Shown here piece after piece: positions 25,987 to 34,542 of a DNA stretch of 64,000 bases. This stretch comes from CAWAWP01 sp963841205 (GTDB lineage: Bacteria > Chloroflexota > Ktedonobacteria > Ktedonobacterales > JADMIN01). The stretch is taken from positions 93,880-157,879 of the forward strand of contig CAWJCH010000025.1 in assembly GCA_963841205.1 (NCBI GenBank), given 5' to 3'. The notes beneath the pieces were generated by a model, which was given only the letters and a program-made list of their open reading frames with translations, had not been told where the DNA came from and did no database searches. Position 1 is the stretch's first letter; each line of letters opens with the position of its first letter. The position numbers were made by a program, and so were the translations under genes.

Positions 25987-26068
25987 TGAAGGCGATCTGT
26001 GACGGTACGGCGGCCCCCCTAACGGATGGACGCCGTCGCTGCCCACTGGGTGGAGGTGGATCGGGCCG

Positions 26069-27523
26069 ATGTACCTCGAACAGTCGCAGTTCGGCGCGAC
26101 GCAGCAGTCGCAGTCGCTCAACATCTCCGCGAAGCTGATCGCGTCGATCAGGATCCTGCAGTACTCCGCCGAGGAGCTAGAGCGGGCCATCGCCGGAGAG
26201 TTGAGCGAGAATCCCGCCCTCGAAGTCGAGGAGGTGGCGCACTGCCTGCGCTGCGGCTCCGCGCTCCGTGCCGGGCTCTGCCCCACCTGCGACCGCGCTT
26301 CATCCGACGCCTCCGAGAACCTGGCCGAGCTCGCCGGCTGGGAGGACGATGCCACGCCGCATGCCGCCGACCTCGCTGGCGGCGACGACCGCGACTTCGA
26401 TCCGCTCGATATCACCAGCACCGGCATGACGCTGCAGGAGTATCTGCTGCGGCAGCTCGGCGCTATCGTCTCGAGCGAGGATGCCGCCATCGCCGAATAT
26501 CTCGTCGGCAGCTTCAACGGCCACGGCTACGTCACCGCCACCATCGCCGAGGCCGCCGAAGCCGTCTCCGTGCCCGCGTCTCGCGTCGAGGCGGTGCTCA
26601 CCACTCTGCAGTCCCTCGATCCGCCAGGGATCGGCGCTCGTGACCTCCGTGAGTGCTTGCTGATCCAGCTCGCCGAGTTCGAGGCACGCGGTCAGGCCCC
26701 GGCCATCGCCAGGCCGCTGATCGAATGCCACCTGCGTGAGCTCGGCGAGCATCACTTCGCCGAGATCGGTCGCGGCCTGGGCGTTTCGAGTACTGCTGTC
26801 AAACAGGCGTGGCACTTCATACGCTCTAACCTCAATCCCTATCCCGCGCATGTCTTCGAGACCGGTGACGTACCCGGCGAGGGATTGGTTTCCCCGTCCG
26901 AGCGCAACATTCTTGTGCGGCCCGACGTGATCATCCGTCGTGCCGAGCAGGGCTTCGAGGCCGAGGTAGTGGAGCGGCGCCGCTTTCGCTTCGACACCAA
27001 CACCCTATATTCCACCCTCTCGCGGCAGAGCCGCTTCGCCGGCGCCGGTCGGTCTGGCCTCAACGAGAACGAGCGCCAGCATGTGCGGCACTACGCCTCG
27101 CGCGCACGCTTCTTCATCGACTGCGTTCGGCAACGCTGGCAGACCCTCAGCGCGATCTCCGAGGCCCTCATCGAGTTCCAACGCGACTTCCTCGAAAATG
27201 GCGTGCGCTACCTGCGCCCACTCACCAGGGGCGAGCTCGCCGCCCACGTTGGCCTGCATGAGTCCACCGTCAGCCGCGCCACCGCCAACAAATACGTCCT
27301 GCTGCCGACTGGGCGCACCGTACCGTTCGACGACTTCTTCGATGGCTCACTCGCCGCCAAGGATCAACTGCGCGAGCTGATCGACGGCGAAAACCACGCC
27401 AAACCCTACAGCGACGAAGATCTCACCTCCCTGCTGCACGACCGCGGGCTGCCCCTCGCCCGCCGCACCGTCGCCAAGTACCGAGAAGCGCTCGGCATCC
27501 TCCCCTCACGCTTCCGCGTCTGA
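26069..27523 (+). CDS. rpoN: RNA polymerase sigma-54 factor with a zinc-ribbon-like insertion
   Basis: Sigma-54 directs RNA polymerase to GG-N10-GC promoters and needs an activator ATPase. The 484-residue protein has a Gln/Leu-rich region I (MYLEQSQFGATQQSQSLNIS), the core-binding domain, a helix-turn-helix region, and the RpoN box ARRTVAKYRE at residues 464-473, all intact. After region I it carries CLRC and CPTC (Cys59, 62, 71, 74), 13 residues apart, which looks like a zinc ribbon and is not a usual sigma-54 feature. Region II between it and the core domain is short and acidic. No activator gene lies in the window. Confidence 0.93.
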   Translation: MYLEQSQFGATQQSQSLNISAKLIASIRILQYSAEELERAIAGELSENPALEVEEVAHCLRCGSALRAGLCPTCDRASSDASENLAELAGWEDDATPHAADLAGGDDRDFDPLDITSTGMTLQEYLLRQLGAIVSSEDAAIAEYLVGSFNGHGYVTATIAEAAEAVSVPASRVEAVLTTLQSLDPPGIGARDLRECLLIQLAEFEARGQAPAIARPLIECHLRELGEHHFAEIGRGLGVSSTAVKQAWHFIRSNLNPYPAHVFETGDVPGEGLVSPSERNILVRPDVIIRRAEQGFEAEVVERRRFRFDTNTLYSTLSRQSRFAGAGRSGLNENERQHVRHYASRARFFIDCVRQRWQTLSAISEALIEFQRDFLENGVRYLRPLTRGELAAHVGLHESTVSRATANKYVLLPTGRTVPFDDFFDGSLAAKDQLRELIDGENHAKPYSDEDLTSLLHDRGLPLARRTVAKYREALGILPSRFRV

Positions 27524-27604
27524 CCTCGCACCACGCCACACACTTCTGTCGCTAAACCCCATGCACCACCCTACCCACCCGCAACGTCCTTCACGCCCGT
27601 TATA

Positions 27605-28209
27605 CTAGCTTCGCCTGGGTCCTAGTCGTTTGCGGTTCTGGCGGGGCCACCACTGGAAGCAAGTGGTCGAGCGGATGCGATCGGGCTGCCGATGGAGGGC
27701 GGCGCAGTGAGCGAGTTGGGCATCCTCCAAGGCCTCGATGCTAGCGAAATGCCGGTTGATCAGGCAGGCGTTGGTGAGCGGCCTGAGGTACTCGGCCGGC
27801 TGGAGGTCGGGCGAATAGGGCGGCAGGAAGAGCAGAGGTGGACGTGCTCGGGGACGTGGAGCCGTTGGCTGGTGTGCCAGCCGGCCCGGTCGAGCAGCAA
27901 CACGATCTGCTTCTCTGGGCTGGCGCCGACCGCGCGGGCGAAGGCGGCCAGCTCGACCTCGAAGAGGGGGATGCTCACCGAGGTCGCCAGGTGGAAGCGC
28001 GCGCGCCCCGGGGCGGTGGGGACGAAGCCGACCACGTAGCGCCGGGCGAAGCGGTGGCGGACGCGCGCCACGGGGCGTTGCCCGATCGGCGCCCAGACCC
28101 GACGGAGGAGCGGTTTCAGGCCGATGCGGTGTTCGTCGGTGGCCCACAATTCCACCCGAGCGGTGGGGAAGGCGGTGGCCACCTGCCTCAGGAGCGGCCG
28201 GAAGTTTTT
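27605..28209 (-). pseudogene. IS630 transposase, C-terminal half, frameshifted
   Basis: The DDE domain is seen: WATDEHRIGLKPLLRRVWAP with the first Asp, VLLLDRAGWHTSQRL with the second, and PPYSPDLQPAEYLRPLTN with the Glu. The frame changes near 27837 in the sequence for HVHLLFLPPYS, where one extra base separates the first two acids from the third. The C-terminal tail is RQPDRIRSTTCFQWWP. The N-terminal half is at 30012-30499 beyond the inserted IS. Confidence 0.8.
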
Positions 28210-28213
28210 TTGA

Positions 28214-30011
28214 CCGTCGGGGCAATAGTCACGTACTGTCGAGCGCGTGAGCCCAGCGCTCCTCGAGCGAACGTAAGAGGGTGGTGCGCCGGTGGGTGAA
28301 GCGGAACTGGGTGCGCAGGCGGTGATCGAGGGGGCGTTGGTCCCGACGGGCCGTTGGCCATTGGGCGTAGGCGACCTGACGCACGTGACACTCCACGGCT
28401 GCCACATCCGCGACCAGGCTACTCGCTTCGTAGAAGGCGATCCGCTGCCCGTAGCGCAGGAGGTAGGCCTGCCAGTTCTTGCGGCCGCTCATCCGGCGGT
28501 AGCGGGTTTTCATGGCGCGGATGAAGCGTTCCAGGTCGTTGTTGGTGCGCGGCAATCCCGGCGTGCTCGTCCACACAAATAGGTGCGGCTGCCTGCGGGT
28601 CAGCACGCCGACGAAATGGGCGAGGCAGTGCGCGTAGGGTGCGGGCAAGTGGCAACTGCTGCGCGCCACGCCCTCACGCCAGGTCGCAAAGGTCTGCTCC
28701 AGGGCTTGCCGGTCCCCGTCCTGGCTGAGCAGCGCCTCCGCTTCGAGCAGCCAGGCGTGCCCCGTGCGCAAGGAGGCGAGGTCTGCGGCAAACACGGCGC
28801 GCAGGTGGAGGATCGTGCGCAGGCGGTTCAGGCGATCGGCGCACCACGCGGGGATGGCTCCCCCTTTTTCGCCCCGGCTGGCGGTGCTGCCAACCGGGCC
28901 AGGCTCTGCTCGACTTCGCGGAGCGCGTCATCCATGGCGAGCGCCCCGAAGCGAAACGGTTGCAGGCCGTCGCGATTAATCAGCGCTTGTACGCCCGCGG
29001 CATACTCCGCCAAGATGCGGGCGTACCGTGCCTCCAGTGCCTCCGGCGCCTCATCTGGGCCGAGGGAGGCGGTGGTGGTTCCCCTGCGCTCGAGCTGCTG
29101 GCGTACCTTGCGGAGGCGCAGCTGCAGCAGCGTGCGCATCTGGACCTTGACCGCCCGGTCCCGCTCGTAGAGCACGCGTCCCGCCTCGCGCAGCGCGTGG
29201 AACTGGCCGATCTGGTGGGGCACGCCGGGCCAGGTCGCCGCCACCGCCTGCAGCAGCGACTCCTGCCCATCGGTCACGACGCCGAGCACCGGCACCCCCC
29301 ACGCCGCGATGGGCGCCAGCAAAGCCGCTTGGAGCCCCGTGGCGTCGCTCGAGAGCACGTTCTGGGCGCCGAGCAGATGGCCCGTCCACAGGTCGCGAAT
29401 CAGGGAGATCGTTTCATGCCCTTTGTCGGGCTGGATGCCGTCGACCGCCAGCAGCAGGCCGCCATTGGCTTCCACCGCGGCGCGCCAGGGCGGATTGGCG
29501 CTCCAATCCTGCGCCGCGCGCAGCAGGCTGCAGTAGGCCTCGAACAGGTAGAGCACCTCGCGCCGCGAGATCGTCACCTGCCACCGCGCCAGCCGCTCTT
29601 GCACCACCTGGTGCGTCTGGTCCAGCGTCAGATGCTGGCCGAGGCGCAGCTGTCCGATCAGCAGCACCCAATCGAGCCCGAAAGTGAACCCGGGCAAGGC
29701 CAGCCCATCCGCCACCGCGCTCCGATACGTCCGCGCCCGTCCCTCACACGCCTCGTTCGGACAGCGGTACCCGCAGTGCGTGACCCGCACCGGCCCGTCC
29801 CGCGTGATCACGACCCGACGCGAGACCGTCAGTCTTCGGCGCAAGCGGGCGCCACAGCTCACGCAGACCGTCATCTCGGAACGAAACGTGCGTCGTACCA
29901 GCTCCGGATACACCTTGCGCGTGCGCATCTTCAGCCCCCCCACGACCTCCCGGCCCCCTCGGTTCCCTTCAACCACAGTCTACGGCATGGACGTGACTAT
30001 TGCCCCGACGG
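28214..30011 (-). mobile_element. Insertion sequence with 21-bp inverted repeats nested in the IS630
   Basis: The ends are perfect inverted repeats of 21 bases: CCGTCGGGGCAATAGTCACGT at 28214-28234 minus its first base for quoting, and its complement at 29991-30011. The flanks are T-runs (28206-28211 and 30012-30016), consistent with a short A/T target duplication. Inside are two overlapping transposase frames on the minus strand. The family is unassigned; the N-terminal Cys pairs resemble ISL3-like transposases. Confidence 0.85.
28229..29928 (-). CDS. Transposase of the nested IS, two frames joined by a possible -1 frameshift
   Basis: Frame 1 (29928-28828) has an N-terminal zinc-finger-like part (CVSCG and CGYRCPNEAC), then LLLAVDGIQPDKGHETISL (Asp), VVTDGQESLLQAV (Asp). 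Frame 2 (about 28900-28229) has GLPRTNNDLERFIRAMKTRY with the last Glu, so both are needed for one DDE enzyme. They meet at GCG AAA AAG GGG GAG (near 28870): shifting back one base gives a continuous protein, GGAIPAWCADRLNRLRTILH. An A5G5 run could be a programmed slippery site or a plain frameshift. Start chosen at 29928 (MRTRKVYPELVRRT). Confidence 0.7.
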
Positions 30012-30499
30012 TTTTTGAACGCCGCTTGCTGGTCCGCGTCGGCGAGCGCGTGCCGCGGACGGGGGACTTGCGGGCCGTGCCGCAGGCGCACGAGGTAGCT
30101 CCAGCCCAGGTGGTAGGAGACGGGACGGCCGAGTTTCTCGGCCATCCAGGCCGCGACGTTCGTCCCGGTCCACCACTCGTCGCGGGCCGCCGCCTCGGCC
30201 AGCGCGGCGCGCAGTTCCTCCTGCAGCGCGGGCGCGAGCACCGGGGCGGGCCGATACGAGGTCGTCTGCCGGCGGTTCACCATCCCGCTCGGCCCTTCGG
30301 CGTTGTAGCGCTTGGCGATCTGGCCGATCCAGTACGCCCGATAGCCGGTCACCGCGGACAATTCGGTGGCGGTCCGCCCCTGGGCCAAGAGCCACAGGAT
30401 CTGCCACCACGTGCGCTCGTTGGGTTCTTTGGCCGCCCGGTAGCGTCGCTCGAGCTCTTCGACGCTGAGGTGGGGGCGGAGGAGGATGCGTCTGGCCAT
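30012..30499 (-). pseudogene. IS630 transposase, N-terminal half
   Basis: A helix-turn-helix and winged-helix part typical of IS630 transposases: LSVEELERRYRAAKEPNERT, ELSAVTGYRAYWIGQIAKRY and later LGRPVSYHLGWSYLVRL, ending QQAAFKN where the nested IS begins. Start ATG 30499. Without the C-terminal catalytic half it is inactive. Confidence 0.8.
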
Positions 30500-30570
30500 G
30501 TCGCGCCATACTACCACCACCCATCCCTACACCGTATTACTTACCAAGTCGTGGCAGACACGTCTCCATT

Positions 30571-30606
30571 GCGGTGGGCGCGGTTGTAGCGGTGGGCGCG
30601 GTTGTA
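30571..30606. repeat. Tandem duplication of 18 bases
   Basis: GCGGTGGGCGCGGTTGTA occurs twice head to tail at 30571-30588 and 30589-30606, followed by GCGG. It lies between the IS630 remnant and the Rieske gene, in about 270 bases where I see no gene. Confidence 0.8.
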
Positions 30607-30789
30607 GCGGCGAGCGCGATGGACGACGCATGCCCTGATCCGCACGAAGGAGGAGTTGGGGGAGGTAAAGGATGGATACGCGTTACAGCAGAGGAGACGG
30701 CAAGGAACGTTCCGGCGCCAGCGACGGATACCGCCGCAGCTCCTCGGCCCGTTCCTCGGCGAGGCGTCGACGCTCGCTCCGCGCCAGCA

Positions 30790-31677
30790 CTATGCCCCAT
30801 ACCCGTTCACGGTCGTCGTGGCGGACGGCGGTGCGCCAGTGGTCTCGGTGGGGCTATTCGGCGTCGCCACCAGCACCCAGACCTGCCCCCCCTCCACCCT
30901 CGTGCTCAACGCAGGAAGCGGCTTGTACACCACGGGTGAACCCGGCGCCGAGGCGCCGTCTTCCGTGAAGCGCCCGCCGTGGCAGGGGCAGTCGAAGGTC
31001 CGCGCTCCGCCATTCCAGAGCAGCAGACAGCCCATGTGGGTGCAGACGCCCGAAAGTGCGGTGAAGCCGGCATTTGTGTGTCGAACGTAACCGACGATGG
31101 TCTCAGTTGAGAATCGCAGGACGCCGCCCAGCGGGATTGCAGAGGCAGCCGCAACCGGCACCCAACTCCCCGCCGACGCGTCGACCAGGGGCACATCCGT
31201 CGGCGTCGGCGTGGCCGCGGAGGTCTGCGACTTCTCGATGCCGATGCCGACCGCCAATCCCGCTGCCGCTGCCGCTGCGCCCAACCCGACGTTGAGCAGC
31301 GAGCGGCGCGATACTCCGCGTTTCGGCGCTCTTGTCGGCACAACGTGCGGCGAGGGATTTTCTTGCTGTTGCTCAAGCGGGGACACGGCGGGCTGCTGTG
31401 ACGCCTCGCGCTCCAGCCGGTCGAGCAGGGTGGAGACGAAGCGCGGGCTCGGCTCGTCGGCGCGTGGGGCAGCCGCGCGGAACAGCGCCGCCATCCTATA
31501 GGCCTCGGCCTCGTCGGGCGTCATGGCGGCGGGATGGGGCGGGCGCGCATCGGCGCGAAGATGCTCGACGTGTTCGTGCAGGCGAACGTATTGCTCTACG
31601 CTCTCCGCGCGTTCCACGCCGTCATCGCCCCCGGCGTCGCCGTCTGGGCTCGTCAGTTCGTCGTCTCGCGGCCCCAT
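30790..31677 (-). CDS. Membrane-anchored Rieske [2Fe-2S] protein coupled to a sigma factor
   Basis: Residues about 125-147 form a membrane helix after a twin-arginine-like RRSLLNVGLG; the outside domain carries a complete Rieske site: CTHMGC (Cys212, His214, Cys217) and CPCHGG (Cys230, Cys232, His233). The cytoplasmic N-terminal 120 residues include a helical part (AEAYRMAALFRAAAPRADEP) with no cofactor site. The gene starts 71 bases after the ECF sigma gene in the same direction. No cytochrome b or other bc-complex gene is near. I infer it could be a redox-sensing anti-sigma partner; a simple electron carrier is the alternative. Confidence 0.85.
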   Translation of the reverse strand: MGPRDDELTSPDGDAGGDDGVERAESVEQYVRLHEHVEHLRADARPPHPAAMTPDEAEAYRMAALFRAAAPRADEPSPRFVSTLLDRLEREASQQPAVSPLEQQQENPSPHVVPTRAPKRGVSRRSLLNVGLGAAAAAAGLAVGIGIEKSQTSAATPTPTDVPLVDASAGSWVPVAAASAIPLGGVLRFSTETIVGYVRHTNAGFTALSGVCTHMGCLLLWNGGARTFDCPCHGGRFTEDGASAPGSPVVYKPLPALSTRVEGGQVWVLVATPNSPTETTGAPPSATTTVNGYGA

Positions 31678-31748
31678 GATGTCTCCAACGGTCTCGGTTT
31701 CGTCGCTCGTTGAGTTCTCACTACGGTTATATAACGGTGCGCGTCAAT

Positions 31749-32330
31749 TCACGGGAGGCCCGTCAGTGCTGTCGCCTCCTTCGCGGCGCGCTTCAGCGCC
31801 CGAAACTGCAACACCTTGACGTTCGCTTCGGAGAGATGCATCGTCTCGGCCGTCTCGCGCACGGAATAGTTGAGCAAGAAGCGGCAGGTCAACACGTCTC
31901 GATAACGCTGCGGCAGCCGATTGAGGATGCGCCCGACGCGCTCCTCGGCGTCCGTCACCGGCAAGGCTTCGCGCGTCGGCGCCTCCCAGCCGGCCAGCAG
32001 TAGATCGTCGAGCGAGTCGGCGTGCAGGCGGTAGAAGCTGCGCCAGTGGTCGGCTACCGTCGTACGCGCCACCTGAAAGAGCCAGCTCTGTATGCTCTCC
32101 GCGTCGCGTCCCGCATCTATACCGCGCAGAGCCTTGATGAAGACCTGCGAGGTGAGGTCCTCGGCCTCTTCACGGTTGCCGACTTTGGAGTAGATGAAGC
32201 GGTAGATCGGCGTTACGTGCTGCTCGTAGAGCGCGCGGACGTTGCGAGCGTCGCGCGGCTCCTCAAGCGCGGCGACCAGTTGCGACGGCGCTGCGTCATC
32301 GTCCTGCACCCATGGCCTCCGCAGCGACAC
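31749..32330 (-). CDS. ECF-type sigma factor, partner of the Rieske protein
   Basis: A 193-residue sigma factor with region 2 (ALYEQHVTPIYRFIYSKVGN, then EEAEDLTSQVFIKALRGIDA) and region 4 (LPQRYRDVLTCRFLLNYSVR with ETAETMHLSEANVKVLQFRA). The region 4 helix-turn-helix is intact. It differs clearly from the 13-kb sigma factor but has the same overall build. Its downstream neighbour is the Rieske membrane protein, which takes the place an anti-sigma factor normally holds. Confidence 0.87.
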   Translation of the reverse strand: MSLRRPWVQDDDAAPSQLVAALEEPRDARNVRALYEQHVTPIYRFIYSKVGNREEAEDLTSQVFIKALRGIDAGRDAESIQSWLFQVARTTVADHWRSFYRLHADSLDDLLLAGWEAPTREALPVTDAEERVGRILNRLPQRYRDVLTCRFLLNYSVRETAETMHLSEANVKVLQFRALKRAAKEATALTGLP

Positions 32331-32504
32331 GTCGAACCTCCTTGCCCCTCAGAGAGCGTCGCGCCGGTCGTGCGTAGCATCGCGAGGAGCATCATGACGT
32401 GTACTACGACGTTATGTTACACCGTCCTGACAAATCGCGCTGCGGTACAATTCCTCAGAGGTGAAATGCTGAGAATCGGCCCGTTCCGAGGGAGACATGA
32501 CGCT

Positions 32505-32921
32505 ATGAACGACGAGAACGCGAACTCCGCGCGCGCCGATCTCCTCCGCGACATCTTCGCGCGGCAGGCCAGCCTCGCCGAGTTCTACCGCTCCGTGCGC
32601 CCCGACGGCTTTTACAGCTGGCAGCCGCGGGACCGCTGCGCCACCTGGACGCGCGCGATCGTTCATGAGTGCTGCGAGCTGGATAACGAACTCGGTTGGA
32701 AGCCGTGGAAGAACGGGCCTGACCTCGCCTCAAATCGAGATGCACGCCTTGATGAGACCGCCGACATCCTCCACTTCTTCGTTCAGCTTGCCCTCGACCA
32801 AGGCTTCAGCGCCGACGAGCTGTACGACGCGTATGTGCGCAAGAACGCCGAGAATCGCCGCCGCCAGCAAGAAGACCCGCGGTACCGTCCCACCGATGTA
32901 TCGAGCGGGAGCGGGGCGTGA
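32505..32921 (+). CDS. MazG/dUTPase-like all-alpha NTP pyrophosphatase
   Basis: From ATG 32505 (GGGAG upstream) the 138-residue protein has the all-alpha NTP-pyrophosphatase pattern: an ExxE site in HECCELDNELGWKPWK and an ExxD site in DETADILHFFVQLALDQGFS, which bind magnesium. It resembles the dimeric dUTPase group. It would cleave dUTP or a damaged dNTP to the monophosphate. It is followed 25 bases later by an HNH gene. The exact substrate is not known. Confidence 0.75.
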   Translation: MNDENANSARADLLRDIFARQASLAEFYRSVRPDGFYSWQPRDRCATWTRAIVHECCELDNELGWKPWKNGPDLASNRDARLDETADILHFFVQLALDQGFSADELYDAYVRKNAENRRRQQEDPRYRPTDVSSGSGA

Positions 32922-32946
32922 CCCGCGCCGCCAGGGAGCTGCACGC

Positions 32947-33303
32947 GTGAAGTCCTCCATCCTCCTCAACGCCATCGCCGCGACGGACTCGACCTTCCGT
33001 CGTGCGGGCCGCGATTGGATCGGCAGGTGTCTGATCTGTAACGGACCACTGCGTTTCGACGCTGAGACGGGCGCCGGCGCGACCGTCGAGCACATCGTGC
33101 CGCGTGCGCATGGCGGCGGCAGCGACCTGCGGAACCTCGGCGTCGCTCACCCGCGCTGCAACGGCGAGAAGGGCATCCACTGGGATGGCGGGCGACGTGG
33201 TCGCAGACAACCGGATCGCTACGAAATCCTCATCGCCGCCTATCTTGCTTGCCGCGGCGAGCGCTGGCGCGACGCCGCGGCAAGCGCTGGCAAGGAGTAT
33301 TGA
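32947..33303 (+). CDS. HNH endonuclease-like protein
   Basis: The 118-residue protein has an HNH site: CLICNGPL, VEHIVPRAHGG, then DLRNLGVAHPRCNGEKG, with the zinc Cys pairs CLIC and the later Cys. The start GTG 32947 has AGGGAG about seven bases upstream. Standalone HNH proteins act in DNA repair, restriction or mobile DNA; the context (NTP pyrophosphatase before, membrane protein after, overlapping by one base) does not decide. No methylase is present. Confidence 0.8.
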   Translation: MKSSILLNAIAATDSTFRRAGRDWIGRCLICNGPLRFDAETGAGATVEHIVPRAHGGGSDLRNLGVAHPRCNGEKGIHWDGGRRGRRQPDRYEILIAAYLACRGERWRDAAASAGKEY

Positions 33304-34016
33304 TGCGAACCCCCGACGACAGCGCACCGCTGGCCCACGCTACCGAGCAGCCGACGGAATCGTCGCACTACGGCTCGACGCTCTCCGGCTGCCTCGGGCT
33401 GATCTGCGTGCTCGCGCTGCCCGTGCTGCTCCTCCTGCCGCTGGACGGCTTCGACTTTGCCCCTTGGCTTGGCCGCCTGTTTCCCCTAGCCGGCGTCGCG
33501 ATCAGCGCCCTAGGGGTGTGGTTGGTGGCCCGCGTGCCTGCCGCGACGGGTCGCCGCGCCGCCGATCCGCTGCGGCCGCTGACCAGCGAGGGGCATGTAC
33601 CATTGCGCGAGGTGCCCGCGAGTCGGGCGAATCAGGTAAGCTTCGTCGCGGCGGTTGCGCTGAGCGGGCTGTGCGGAGTGGGGGCGCTGTTGGTGGTTTT
33701 CGCGCCGGGCACGCGGGATGTGCTGGCTGGGACGCTGCTCTGCGTCTCCGGCGGCAGCGCCTCGGCGGTCTACGCGATCCTCGCGGCTCGCGGGACCCTG
33801 CCGGCCCCAGCGCTGCTCTGGCTGCGTCAACCGATCCGCGGCGGCTATCCCCCGATTTGGTTCCTTTTGGTGGGCGGCGTCTCGTTGGTCTGGGCACTGA
33901 TCATCGCTTTCGAAGCCGGATACGCTTGGGCGGCGGCGGCCACCACGCTCGTGATCCTGTTCGGGCTGCTCGCCGGGCCAGTCGGCCAGCGGCTACCTCC
34001 GCGCGTCCGACGCTAA
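33303..34016 (+). CDS. Membrane protein, about six helices, unknown
   Basis: The 237-residue protein has hydrophobic segments at GLICVLALPVLLLLPL, LFPLAGVAISALGVWLVARV, VSFVAAVALSGLCGVGALLV, the LAGTLLCVSGGSAS region, PIWFLLVGGVSLVWALIIAF and AAATTLVILFGLLAGP. The N-terminus is polar. ATG 33303 overlaps the HNH stop and has AAGGAG upstream, so the two are coupled. I do not recognise the family. The base composition changes within this gene from C-rich to G-rich on the plus strand. Confidence 0.6.
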   Translation: MRTPDDSAPLAHATEQPTESSHYGSTLSGCLGLICVLALPVLLLLPLDGFDFAPWLGRLFPLAGVAISALGVWLVARVPAATGRRAADPLRPLTSEGHVPLREVPASRANQVSFVAAVALSGLCGVGALLVVFAPGTRDVLAGTLLCVSGGSASAVYAILAARGTLPAPALLWLRQPIRGGYPPIWFLLVGGVSLVWALIIAFEAGYAWAAAATTLVILFGLLAGPVGQRLPPRVRR

Positions 34017-34116
34017 CGAATCGGCCTCCGGCGTGGCATGCGGTTTGCGCCGCATCGAACAGCGAATGTGCCCGTGCCCTCAGCCCGAGGGATAGAGATG
34101 TACGGAGGCAGCATCC

Positions 34117-34542
34117 ATGCAAGAACGCGTCGAGCCGCAGCGGATCCCCGTTAAGGTGTATCGTACGACCGACCGCATCACGGTCGCGGCGCCAATGCCC
34201 GGACTGCAGCCGGAGGATATCGTCGTCGAAGTGACGCCGGAGGGACGCTTGACGTTGTTCGGCGAGCTGCGCGGCGCGCTTAAGGGACTGAAAGACCTGC
34301 TGGTGGACGAATGGAGCGTGGGAGATTACCGCCGCACGTTGGACCTTCCCACGCCCGTCGACGGCGAGACGGCGAACGTCAGCTATGGCAATGGCGTGCT
34401 CGTCGTGGCGTTGGTGATCACCGAGGCCGTGCGCCCGGCGCGCCTGACCCTGACGAGCACGAGCGTCGATCACGGGACCTACTTCGGCCATGCCGGCCAC
34501 AGGACCGAACATCCGCCAGACGACGACGCATCGCCCGCCTAG
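34117..34542 (+). CDS. Hsp20/alpha-crystallin small heat-shock protein
   Basis: A 141-residue Hsp20-type chaperone that holds unfolding proteins. The alpha-crystallin domain begins RIPVKVYRTTDRITVAAPMP and includes the strand GLQPEDIVVEVTPEGRLTLF and the GDYRRTLDLPTPVDGETANV segment, then YGNGVLVVALVITE. GGAGG lies upstream of ATG 34117. The stop TAG (34540-34542) lies inside the left inverted repeat of an IS5-type insertion, so the native C-terminus may have been longer; the I-x-I/V tail is not visible. Confidence 0.85.
   Translation: MQERVEPQRIPVKVYRTTDRITVAAPMPGLQPEDIVVEVTPEGRLTLFGELRGALKGLKDLLVDEWSVGDYRRTLDLPTPVDGETANVSYGNGVLVVALVITEAVRPARLTLTSTSVDHGTYFGHAGHRTEHPPDDDASPA

Larger units (their letters stand above)
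27605..30520 (-). mobile_element. IS630-type element split by another IS
   Basis: The two transposase halves (30012-30499 and 27605-28209) join in the order expected for one gene if the 1.8-kb insert between 28214 and 30011 is removed. The junction is an A-run in the transposase (FKN / NFRPLL). I could not define the outer inverted repeats. It sits just after rpoN. Confidence 0.7.

Noticed and set aside
28960..30018. 352-codon plus-strand frame across the nested IS
   Set aside because: It is the mirror of the transposase on the minus strand and has no family resemblance.
33000..33600. Replication origin at the GC-skew change
   Set aside because: No dnaA, dnaN or gyrB gene and no cluster of TTATCCACA-like boxes was found.
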